Assembly (NCBI GenBank): GCA_050305935.1
Contig: JBNLGG010000040.1
Coordinates: 1 to 39,478, forward strand
Reading direction: 5' to 3'
Source of the DNA: CAJXNP01 sp050305935
GTDB taxonomy: Bacteria > Bacteroidota > Bacteroidia > Cytophagales > Cyclobacteriaceae
DNA: 39,478 nucleotides
Positions 1-6,875 of this stretch are shown here, piece by piece. The notes below the pieces were generated by a model. That model had not been told where the DNA came from, made no database searches, and saw only the letters and a list, made by a program, of their open reading frames with translations. Position 1 is the stretch's first letter; each line of letters starts with the position of its first letter. Made by a program: the position numbers and the translations under genes.

Positions 1-108
1 ATTAGCGTTACTCTGTTCCTAAGATTTTTCATGACTGTTAATTTTTAAATGATAAATAAAATTGAATGGAACAAAGGTGTGGGAACGAAAAAGAACAAGT
101 CGAAAAAC

Positions 109-156
109 AAACGGCTAGATACGTATCTAAACGTAACTAGCCGGTTGTAGCCGTTT
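109..156 (-). terminator. Hairpin downstream of the alkaline phosphatase gene
   Basis: A 9-bp stem (109-117 with 148-156) lies about 20 bp past the phosphatase stop on the minus strand. On that strand it is followed by G and then five T, like a weak intrinsic terminator. A second 7-bp stem (112-118 with 137-143) shares the same distal arm, so the two are mutually exclusive. The loop also holds a 10-bp palindrome at 118-127. No gene was found in 1-177. Confidence 0.45.
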
Positions 157-177
157 AACGACGGGTAAGAAAGATAT

Positions 178-1290
178 TTACTTACTGGATTTCAATATCT
201 TATGAAAAATCTCCGTGTTTTCATACACTCCCCCAAAAACTTCTGAATACGGGCCGAATGCGAATACCGGCACCATGGTAGCCGAATGCCCCCCATTCGA
301 AAAGGTGGGTTCAATCTGGTTATAATCACTCACGGTGGTACTGTCCCTCCGCATCACGTTCTTGCTCGACAAAGTAAAACCGCCCGTTTCGTGATCTGCT
401 GTTACAAGCACCAGCGTGTTGCTGTTTTTCTCCGCAAAATCCAGTACCTGGCCAATGACTTTGTCAAAATCGATCTGCTCACCGATCAGGTATTCTGCAT
501 TGTTGGCATGTCCACCCCAATCGATCTGCGAGCCCTCGATCATTAGAAAAAAAGGCTGCTCTTTCTGTTCGAAATAACTCAGAGCCGTTTCAACTGACTT
601 TCCTAAAAAATCCTCTCTCCCTTCGATCATCTTTGGCATTCCATCATTCGCCAGGAGCATCCCATATTTTTCCTCGGGCTTAACGGACTTTGGCTTGAAT
701 ACCTCTTTTGTGGAGATGACAAATCCTTTGCTTTCGAGTTCTTTCGTAAGATCTTGTCCATCCTTTCTTTTCACAAAAAAGTCTAACCCTCCACCTGAAA
801 AGAAGTCCACTTCAGAATCTGCCATTTGTGAGGCTATTTTTTCATCCATACTTCTGTTTTCTGCATGAGCAAAAAAGGAAGCTGGTGTAGCATGTGTGAT
901 GGATGAGGTAGCAATCAGGCCGGTTGCATAGTTTTCTTTACTTAATATCTCCACCAGGTTTGGTATGGATCGCTGGCCCATATCCACACCGATGGCTCCG
1001 TTGTATGTTTTCTCACCACAGGCCAACGCGGTGGCCCCGGCGGCAGAATCAGTAATTTTATGAGACTTTGACGAGGTTTTTGACAGGCCTATCACCGGAA
1101 ACCGCTCAAAGCTTGAAGACCGATCCTGAAAATACAAGCCTGCGGAAACCTGCGATAAACCCATCCCATCCCCGATAAGCAGGATGACGTTAAGTGGTTT
1201 TTTATTTTCCTGAGCTTGTTCCTGAGCATTTGCTTTACCGGCGAACAAGACCAGAATAATCAAAGTAACAATGCGTATTTTAAAATTCAT
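178..1290 (-). CDS. Alkaline phosphatase (PhoA family), secreted
   Basis: A phosphomonoesterase of the PhoA/alkaline phosphatase superfamily, expected in the periplasm, releasing phosphate from organic esters. The 370-residue protein starts with a Sec signal peptide (residues 1-22, ending ANA before Q). The metal-binding LLIGDGMG motif lies at 37-44 (Asp41). The nucleophile motif TDSAAGATA lies at 80-88 (Ser82). THATPA, HANN, TADHETGG and GGHSA follow as the other metal and catalytic motifs, so the active site looks intact. At 370 residues it is somewhat short for the family. It is a single-gene unit, separated from menC by a structured 230-bp gap, and has a hairpin after the stop. A TAnnTTTG-like element (minus strand, 1320-1327) sits just upstream but lacks a clear -33 partner. 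The family call is firm; the exact substrate is unknown. Confidence 0.93.
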   Translation of the reverse strand: MNFKIRIVTLIILVLFAGKANAQEQAQENKKPLNVILLIGDGMGLSQVSAGLYFQDRSSSFERFPVIGLSKTSSKSHKITDSAAGATALACGEKTYNGAIGVDMGQRSIPNLVEILSKENYATGLIATSSITHATPASFFAHAENRSMDEKIASQMADSEVDFFSGGGLDFFVKRKDGQDLTKELESKGFVISTKEVFKPKSVKPEEKYGMLLANDGMPKMIEGREDFLGKSVETALSYFEQKEQPFFLMIEGSQIDWGGHANNAEYLIGEQIDFDKVIGQVLDFAEKNSNTLVLVTADHETGGFTLSSKNVMRRDSTTVSDYNQIEPTFSNGGHSATMVPVFAFGPYSEVFGGVYENTEIFHKILKSSK

Positions 1291-1426
1291 TTCTCTTATC
1301 AGTGATGTTAATTCGATGGCAAAACTACGTTTTCTGTCTGATTATTGCCTTGGTTTCGTGTTAACGATTGATGGTTTCTTTATTAAATAAATTATCGAAT
1401 GTGATGATTTTTAGATAAACCTAGCA

Positions 1427-1507
1427 ATTCATGCCATCACTGATAGTTGGATTTTTCATTGGAGCACGGAAAGCCGAAGTGATGGCATGAATAATTTAGT
1501 CGGCTTT
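1427..1507 (-). other. Interlocked inverted repeats (possible pseudoknot or terminator) after menC
   Basis: Two inverted repeats interlock in the gap between menC and the phosphatase gene. One is a 14-bp perfect pair (1427-1440 with 1479-1492). The other is an 8-bp pair (1470-1477 with 1500-1507). Read on the minus strand the arms alternate (a b a' b'), which is the layout of an H-type pseudoknot or of two competing hairpins. It starts 14 bp past the menC stop, so it may form the 3' end of that transcript. The 14-bp arm shares TTCATGCCAT with the hairpin at 4074-4108. Confidence 0.5.
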
Positions 1508-1520
1508 TCTTTCATTCATT

Positions 1521-2597
1521 TCACTGGTCTGCAAATGGTAATTGCCATTCATTTTGCTTCCCATAGTAGAGTTTTCCATTGTCAATATACAAGGGCGATG
1601 GAATATTATTGTGGTACAACTGCCCGGTACCAAGTCCCTGGGGAATATTAGTTTTTAAATGTGATGTGAGTTGTGCTATGGCGTTCAAGCCAATATTCGA
1701 TTCCAGGAGGGAGGTCATCCACCAGCCGATATTCAAACTTTCAGCTTCTTTTATCCACTCTTTGCTGGCCGCAATTCCTCCAAGTAAACTCGGCTTTAGG
1801 ATGATGTATTGCGGTTGAATTTCTTTGAGAATAGACACTTTATCTTCGATACCAATTAATTCCTCGTCCAGCGCTATGGGAATAGGCGAGTCTTTGCATA
1901 CTTTTTCCATCAGCTTCCATTGACCCTGTTTAATTGGCTGCTCAATGCTATGAATATCAAAAACAGCATATTTATCGAGCATGGCAAATACATTCTCTTC
2001 TGTGAACGCCCCATTGGCATCCAGGCGAATGGTAATTTTATCCTTCGAATATTTACTTCGGATGTGTTGAATGACCGAGACTTCCTGGTCGATATCCAAT
2101 GCGCCTACTTTAATTTTGATACAATCAAAACCCAGTTTTATTTTTTCGTCTACCTGTTGTAGCATAAAATCCTTGTCGCCCATCCAGACCAGGCCATTGA
2201 TGGAAATCGGCTGTCGAAGATCATAAAAGCCATTCTTCAGGAATTTCCTTGTTCCTCCATTTTGCAGGTCCAACAAGGCTGACTCTAGTCCAAAGACCAT
2301 GGATGGATAGGTATTGGCTAATTCACTGCTCGCAAAAAATCTCCCTGCCAAATCACTTGCTGATTCAGTCCCTTTAAAAAGCGACTGACAGACATCATCA
2401 AGAACAGACTCATAATCTTCCCGGTAATCAATGCTCAGCCCCGCCAGCGGACTGCACTCTCCTACCCCAAATACTTGTCGTTGATGCGCTTCCCAGATTT
2501 TCAGGTACCAGGTATCCTTATGGTTTAACACACCCCGCGACGTACCTGCTGCAAACTTAAAATGTAAACGGTGTTTGAAAATCTGATATTGAAGCAT
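1521..2597 (-). CDS. menC: o-Succinylbenzoate synthase-like enolase-superfamily enzyme
   Basis: A 358-residue enolase-superfamily protein of the MLE subgroup. The best fit is o-succinylbenzoate synthase, which dehydrates SHCHC to o-succinylbenzoate in menaquinone synthesis. The catalytic layout is visible: K-I-K at 161-163, metal ligands Asp193 (LDANG), Glu219 (SIEQP) and Asp244 (ALDEE), and the second lysine at 268 (LKPS). The N-terminal capping domain contains GVGECSPL and SALLDLQ. No export signal is seen, so it is cytosolic. No other men genes lie in the window, so the call rests on motifs only. Dipeptide epimerases and N-acylamino acid racemases share this fold and many motifs, so the exact substrate could differ. 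The ATG start is followed directly by the beta strand typical of the family. Confidence 0.78.
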   Translation of the reverse strand: MLQYQIFKHRLHFKFAAGTSRGVLNHKDTWYLKIWEAHQRQVFGVGECSPLAGLSIDYREDYESVLDDVCQSLFKGTESASDLAGRFFASSELANTYPSMVFGLESALLDLQNGGTRKFLKNGFYDLRQPISINGLVWMGDKDFMLQQVDEKIKLGFDCIKIKVGALDIDQEVSVIQHIRSKYSKDKITIRLDANGAFTEENVFAMLDKYAVFDIHSIEQPIKQGQWKLMEKVCKDSPIPIALDEELIGIEDKVSILKEIQPQYIILKPSLLGGIAASKEWIKEAESLNIGWWMTSLLESNIGLNAIAQLTSHLKTNIPQGLGTGQLYHNNIPSPLYIDNGKLYYGKQNEWQLPFADQ

Positions 2598-2803
2598 TTA
2601 TTGTGTTTTCAAAATGTGACAGGTCAAAAGTAATTATTTTGTAATTGGAAAGGCTGAATATCAAAATCAGATTTCTTAGAGTTAAAAAGGAAGGACTTCA
2701 AGGCTATCATTTCAAATTAAATTTCACTAAATTATATACTACCCACATTTGTTTTCCCTCAAAAAATAATTGTTCAACAAAGTCTTACTAAATAAACCTA
2801 GTC

Positions 2804-4066
2804 ATGAAAGCATTCAGACTTATTTTATTCGCAGCAGCGTTGTCGATGGTGTTTTTACAAAATTGTAAAAATGATGGTGAAAACGACGGAAACAGTCCTC
2901 AATCCATCGTAGGAAAATGGAGTATTGTATTAAAGGACTATTTGATAAAAGATGCCGGTGGTTCCATTTTAGAAGATGAAACGTTCACCTACCCAGCAAA
3001 TGAATTTACCTTTGAGTTTAAGTCAGATGGAACATTTATTTACATCAACATAGTAGATGGTGATTGGTTTACAGGAACATATAATTACAATTCCGAAACC
3101 GGAGAAATAACCATCAATGTTCTGGGAAGCTCATTAAGCGGAAATGTACAGGATCTTACCAGTTCTACGATCACCGTTTTTATAACTGATACTTATACAG
3201 ACGATAACGGAACATTTACAGAGGAAAATACATTCTCAGGATCTATAAATGGCCCTACTGTTCCTACGTTTACCCTCGAAGAAATCCAGGCAAAATGGAG
3301 CATTGAAGATCTCCAGATAAATACTTATGTAGATGTAAACGATGATGATGATTATAATCCAGCGACAGAGCTATATCAAAGTCTTAGTTTTGCGGATATT
3401 CCACATAACAGAAATACAATCGAGTTCATGTCAAATGGAAAAGCACTGAATATTGACTCTTATATGGAGAGCGATTGGGAAGAACAAGATTGGGTGATGG
3501 TAGATGGAAGCAATCTTATCATCGATGACGGTAGTGATGAGCAGCTTGTGCATCTTGAGTCTCGAACAGGGAACACCTTTCTGTTTCGTTTTTTTTCCTA
3601 TAGCTTTGAGCAGATAGCAGACAGCTATTATAATGTGAAGACAGAGGGTGCAGTTACCGTGGTAAAAAATGATGGCAGCGAACCAATGATCACAAACGAA
3701 GATTTTTTCACCTCCTGGGAGATTACAGATTTTATTGAATACAAAAATGGAGTGGAGGATCCCGGAAGTGAAGGGGCCCCGATTGGAGCAATAATAACTT
3801 TCAACACCAATGGTACAGGCTCACTCGTGGCTGGCACGGATAACTTCACACTGGTTGATGTGAAACTTGTTGACGACAGTAATTTCTACTTTGAATTCGA
3901 CAGCGGGGATGAGTATAACCAAGTATTGTTAAATGTACAATCTTTTAATTCAGGCACAGGTAAGTTAGAAGTAGTAGAGGGCGAAATCAGGGAAGAATAT
4001 GACCCGGAGTTAATGGAAGATGTACTGGTTCAAAGAGAATCACATATTTCTCTAAGTAGACAATAG
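2804..4066 (+). CDS. Lipoprotein with three lipocalin-like repeats
   Basis: A 420-residue predicted lipoprotein. Residues 1-20 form a hydrophobic signal ending LQN before Cys21, a slightly non-canonical lipobox. The mature part appears to hold three tandem units that each start with a K/T-W-[SE]-I strand: near 38 (GKWSI), 166 (AKWSI) and 305 (TSWEI). Each is followed by a strand with F and SDGT, SNGK or TNGT turns. This is the look of Bacteroidota lipocalin-like domains (inference from pattern). It is rich in Asp, Glu, Asn and Gly and has no catalytic motif. The likely place is the outer membrane or cell surface, perhaps binding a small ligand. It stands alone and is followed 7 bp later by a strong hairpin at 4074-4108. 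Confidence 0.72.
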   Translation: MKAFRLILFAAALSMVFLQNCKNDGENDGNSPQSIVGKWSIVLKDYLIKDAGGSILEDETFTYPANEFTFEFKSDGTFIYINIVDGDWFTGTYNYNSETGEITINVLGSSLSGNVQDLTSSTITVFITDTYTDDNGTFTEENTFSGSINGPTVPTFTLEEIQAKWSIEDLQINTYVDVNDDDDYNPATELYQSLSFADIPHNRNTIEFMSNGKALNIDSYMESDWEEQDWVMVDGSNLIIDDGSDEQLVHLESRTGNTFLFRFFSYSFEQIADSYYNVKTEGAVTVVKNDGSEPMITNEDFFTSWEITDFIEYKNGVEDPGSEGAPIGAIITFNTNGTGSLVAGTDNFTLVDVKLVDDSNFYFEFDSGDEYNQVLLNVQSFNSGTGKLEVVEGEIREEYDPELMEDVLVQRESHISLSRQ

Positions 4067-4073
4067 TTTAACC

Positions 4074-4108
4074 TGTTCATGCCATGACTTGAAGTCATGG
4101 CATGAACA
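4074..4108. terminator. Near-perfect 17-bp palindrome between convergent genes
   Basis: Arms 4074-4090 and 4092-4108 are perfectly complementary around one central base. The hairpin lies 7 bp after the lipoprotein stop and 18 bp beyond the stop of the small minus-strand gene, so it can serve both as a terminator, although no T-run follows on either side. The arm shares TTCATGCCAT with the repeat at 1427-1440, and its ACTTGAAGT centre resembles the hairpin at 4330-4354. That points to a dispersed palindromic repeat. Confidence 0.6.
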
Positions 4109-4126
4109 AATATCACAGCCCCATTT

Positions 4127-4267
4127 TCACCCCTCTTTTATAAATACCATACCTATCAAAATAAACCCCAATCCCGTAATCGGTGGTGCCAAAATTTTCA
4201 TCGCGATGCCAATCCCTATCATTACTGCCGCTAAAACTAAAAGAAGTACTCCTACAATTTTTTTCAT
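4127..4267 (-). CDS. Small hydrophobic membrane protein, 46 residues
   Basis: A short minus-strand frame, ATG at 4267 and TGA at 4127-4129, encodes a 46-residue protein starting MKKIVGVLLLVLAAVMIG. It holds two hydrophobic stretches (about residues 4-23 and 26-41) split by a short K-I-L-A-P-P turn, and ends in KEG. That is a coherent two-helix inner-membrane miniprotein rather than a random frame. The plus-strand frame over the same bases (4089-4298) is proline- and isoleucine-rich and looks like its shadow. A hairpin past the stop (4074-4108) fits an independent transcript. No family is recognised and no function can be assigned. Confidence 0.6.
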   Translation of the reverse strand: MKKIVGVLLLVLAAVMIGIGIAMKILAPPITGLGFILIGMVFIKEG

Positions 4268-4329
4268 GGTAAGATGGTTTGATTCACTTACAAGTTAATA
4301 CACTGATTTCAAAAAATAATAGTAGGGAG

Positions 4330-4354
4330 GAAGTATGACTTCAAGTCGTGCTTC
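4330..4354 (+). terminator. 12-bp hairpin near the 3' end of the first paralog
   Basis: Arms 4330-4341 and 4343-4354 pair around one base. Two positions pair as G-U only if the plus strand is transcribed; on the minus strand they would be C-A mismatches. The plus strand also has a T-rich tract just after it (4360-4364). The structure therefore suits plus-strand RNA better, although it also sits just past the stop of the minus-strand gene at 4364. Confidence 0.4.
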
Positions 4355-4363
4355 GAATGTTTT

Positions 4364-5149
4364 TCATTTAGAAATGGAATCATAATAATCAACAAACATT
4401 ATAAGCTCGTCAATTGTATTTAGCTTATATCTATTTGATTTTGAGAACTTTTCAATCTCAGTAAAATAAGCTCCAGTTATTTGTTCAATCGCACTACTAT
4501 TAACTATCTGGTAACGAATATCTGACGATCTGGTAGTTTTGCTTTCAAAAACGGCTTCTTGAGAAACATCCTCTCCTACGATGGCCGCTTGTGAAGCATA
4601 TGTGTCGAACGAATTTTTATCTTTGATCTTTTTTGCATAGGCAATAATGTGACCCCTGTCGTCAGCAAGGTATAGGTATTCCTTAATTTTTTCCTTGGAT
4701 GTTCTTCCATAACTGATTGGCATTCCTGAAACAGGGTCAATTGCGGTTTTTTCTCTTTCCTGATATTTATAAAAATGCCTGGAAAGAATAGCCAGGCTAC
4801 CTCTTTCGTAGATAACTTCGAAGAAAACTAATTTTTCGAACTTTTCTCCAGGATCTGAAATTGGAATCGAGTAGTATTTTCTTCTGGAGTTACTATTATG
4901 ATCTTTAAGGATGAAAGAGACAACATTTCTCGCAGTATAAGGGTGAGACTCACCATTGGATCGATAGCTTAAAATTTCCGTGATAAAATTATAATTTAGC
5001 TCACCCTCAATAGTTTGCCCATTTTCTAATTTTATGGTGCCCTCATGCCATATCTTGTTTTCAACAGCATAGTTTGCCAGTTGTCCAAAAGTTAAATTGC
5101 AATTAATAATAGGAAGTAAAAATGCAAATAGATGAATTAGTGTTTTCAA
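4364..5149 (-). CDS. Secreted protein of unknown function, paralog of 5237-5983
   Basis: A 261-residue protein with a Sec signal peptide (about residues 1-22, ending LTFG before Q). No known family is recognised. It opens with a W-x-x-G-x-[IV]-x-L-x-[DN]-G pattern (HEGTIKLENGQTIEGEL), followed by a YTARNVVSF strand, a YYSIP segment, a LVFFEVIYERGSLAILSRH segment and a C-terminal DELIMFVDYYDSIS. The same landmarks occur in the same order in the neighbouring 248-residue protein, so the two are diverged tandem paralogs. Both look like periplasmic or surface beta-rich proteins. Between them lies a fragment of miaE (5171-5232). Confidence 0.7.
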   Translation of the reverse strand: MKTLIHLFAFLLPIINCNLTFGQLANYAVENKIWHEGTIKLENGQTIEGELNYNFITEILSYRSNGESHPYTARNVVSFILKDHNSNSRRKYYSIPISDPGEKFEKLVFFEVIYERGSLAILSRHFYKYQEREKTAIDPVSGMPISYGRTSKEKIKEYLYLADDRGHIIAYAKKIKDKNSFDTYASQAAIVGEDVSQEAVFESKTTRSSDIRYQIVNSSAIEQITGAYFTEIEKFSKSNRYKLNTIDELIMFVDYYDSISK

Positions 5150-5170
5150 ATAAAAAAGTAGTTTAAGTTC

Positions 5171-5232
5171 TCAATGCACCCTATCCCCTCTCACATCCAT
5201 ATTCCGAATGATCTCCGCCTCCATTTCCAAAT
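5171..5232 (-). pseudogene. miaE 3'-end fragment
   Basis: These 62 bp match the end of miaE (6062-6123) at 56 of 62 positions. Read on the minus strand they still encode the miaE C-terminus LEMEAEIIRNMDVRGDRVH and its stop codon. Of the six differences five are synonymous and one changes Leu to Met. The fragment sits between the two secreted paralogs and has no start of its own. It is a remnant of a second, diverged miaE copy, from duplication or recombination with a related allele. Confidence 0.85.
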
Positions 5233-5236
5233 AAGA

Positions 5237-5983
5237 TTAATTTAAACTGTCGTAATAATCCATCACCACGACGAGATCCTTGATTTTCTTGACATTCAAA
5301 TTTTCATTTTTCGCAAACTGCATGCAAGCGTCATAATCTTCTCCTAGTACTTCTCTAAGCGCATTTTTATCTAAAGTATTTCGAAAATTGATTTTTACGA
5401 GGGAACCTTCGTTTTCATATCCTTTTACTTCGCCGTACGGCAAGATTTCTCCGTCCTTATTTATAAAGAAAAAGGTAGTGTATTCAACTCTTGACTGCCT
5501 AAATGAAGGATCATTGGAAGAGGTCTCCAAATTCCTACCCGCTCCTCCCCCGATATTGGCGATTGTCGGTCCGGTCAGTTGATATCCGGAATTCTCCACT
5601 TTCTTAAATTGATATCTGGATAGCAAAGCAAAATCATCAGCATCCTTTATCAATTCGAAGAAAAGGAGTCCATCATGCCCGTTGTATTCATCTGTGTAAG
5701 GTAAGGAGTAAAAAATCCTTTCTCTTTCAGCTTTGTCGTCAAAAGCCTTAAAATAGTTAACATTTGCTGATGTATAGGCATATTGTTTTCCTCCTTCAGA
5801 ATCAACCTTAACCTGAACAACATTGGCAGCCAAATTTGTGGCTATTTCACCTTTTTTAATTGTACCATCTGTCAATTGCACCTCTCCCTGATACCATTTG
5901 AATTTATCCTTTGAAAAAATTTGAGCGGAGGCCGAAAAAACAACATAAAAAATTAAGGAGCTAATAATCAAAAAACTTCTCAT
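5237..5983 (-). CDS. Secreted protein of unknown function, paralog of 4364-5149
   Basis: A 248-residue protein with a Sec signal peptide (about 1-20, ending SASA before Q). It shares the landmarks of its neighbour: W-Y-Q-G-E-V-Q-L-T-D-G near the mature N-terminus, YTSANVNYF, FYSLPY, LLFFELIKDADDFALLSRY, and a C-terminal DLVVVMDYYDSLN. A Gly-rich loop (NIGGGAGRN) is specific to this copy. There is no catalytic motif, no lipobox and no sorting domain. It lies 78 bp downstream of miaE on the same strand and could be co-transcribed with it. The family is unknown; periplasmic or surface location is inferred from the signal peptide. Confidence 0.7.
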   Translation of the reverse strand: MRSFLIISSLIFYVVFSASAQIFSKDKFKWYQGEVQLTDGTIKKGEIATNLAANVVQVKVDSEGGKQYAYTSANVNYFKAFDDKAERERIFYSLPYTDEYNGHDGLLFFELIKDADDFALLSRYQFKKVENSGYQLTGPTIANIGGGAGRNLETSSNDPSFRQSRVEYTTFFFINKDGEILPYGEVKGYENEGSLVKINFRNTLDKNALREVLGEDYDACMQFAKNENLNVKKIKDLVVVMDYYDSLN

Positions 5984-6061
5984 AACTTAAAAATTATGTG
6001 AAACGATGTGGTAATTTAATTATTCTAATAACAATAGTAAAACAAAAAATACCAGCAAAAA

Positions 6062-6643
6062 TCAATGCACCCTATCTCCTCGCACATCCAAATTCCTGAT
6101 AATCTCCGCCTCCATTTCCAAATATTCCTCCAGTCGACTATTTACTACGTCCGCAGGATTGTAGTCCCTGGCGAGGTCGACAAAATTGACATAGTGATTG
6201 GCTTCTGAGACCATCAGGTCATAGTAGAATTTCTTTAGGTTTTCATCGTCCAGCTTTTGCCAGAGCATCTTGAAGCGCTCACAGCTACGGGCTTCGATCA
6301 GCGCATTCACCATGCAGTCTTCCAGCAATTGTTGCTCTTTGCTGCCACCCTTCTTTTTGCACTGATTGAGTTGGACCACATACTCATCCTTCCTCGGCTT
6401 GCCCAATTGATAGCCCCTTTTACTCAATTCTCTGATCACCCTTTCAAAATGTCCCCACTCCTCAGCCACAACGGGAGTCAGCATTGCCACTACCTTATCA
6501 TAATCCGAATATTTGACAATCATGGAAATGCACGAGGAGGCAGCTTTCTGCTCACAAAAAGCATGATCTACCAGCACATCTTCTATCGTCTTTCCCGCAA
6601 GGTCTGCCCAACGCGGGTCGGTAGGTAATTTTAATCCTAACAT
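6062..6643 (-). CDS. miaE: tRNA-(ms2io6A)-hydroxylase-like diiron protein
   Basis: A 193-residue ferritin-like four-helix protein matching MiaE, the non-haem diiron monooxygenase that hydroxylates the isopentenyl group of ms2i6A at position 37 of tRNAs. Ligand residues are all in place: Glu31 (DHAFCEQ), Glu62 and His65 (EEWGHFE), Glu117 (IEARSCERF), Glu147 and His150 (SEANHY). Length is normal for the shorter bacterial form. The enzyme needs MiaA and MiaB products, which are not in this window. A duplicated tail of this gene is found 0.9 kb downstream. An 8-bp stem-loop (6659-6678, minus strand) lies in the short leader, and a TAACTTTG element at 6683-6690 fits a -7 box. Confidence 0.88.
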   Translation of the reverse strand: MLGLKLPTDPRWADLAGKTIEDVLVDHAFCEQKAASSCISMIVKYSDYDKVVAMLTPVVAEEWGHFERVIRELSKRGYQLGKPRKDEYVVQLNQCKKKGGSKEQQLLEDCMVNALIEARSCERFKMLWQKLDDENLKKFYYDLMVSEANHYVNFVDLARDYNPADVVNSRLEEYLEMEAEIIRNLDVRGDRVH

Positions 6644-6826
6644 AGCAATTGAATTTAACCTGAATTATTCAATTCAGGAGTTCAAAGTTATTGATTAATT
6701 AATTATTCAATTTAAATTCAAACACTGATTGACAAATCTCTTAAAAACCAACTGGGTTATTGTATTGAATATCAGAACTCACAAAAAATTCCAGCCTATT
6801 AACCCAATAACAAATTCACTAATAAC

Positions 6827-6874
6827 CTGCCTTTCGGCAGACAGGCGCCCGCATTTGCTGTTGCAATCTGCGGG
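6827..6874 (-). terminator. Twin hairpins after the porin gene
   Basis: Just past the porin stop on the minus strand lie two hairpins. The first has a CCCGCA/TGCGGG stem (6848-6853 with 6869-6874) plus an inner TTGC/GCAA pairing. The second has a CTGCC/GGCAG stem closed by a GAAA tetraloop (6827-6831 with 6836-6840). No long T-run follows. The position fits the end of the lpxK-porin transcript. Confidence 0.5.
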
Positions 6875-6875
6875 T

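Noticed and set aside
4089..4298. Plus-strand 69-residue frame
   Set aside because: Lies across the palindrome and opposes the more credible membrane protein at 4127-4267; its product is Pro/Ile-rich without a recognisable fold.
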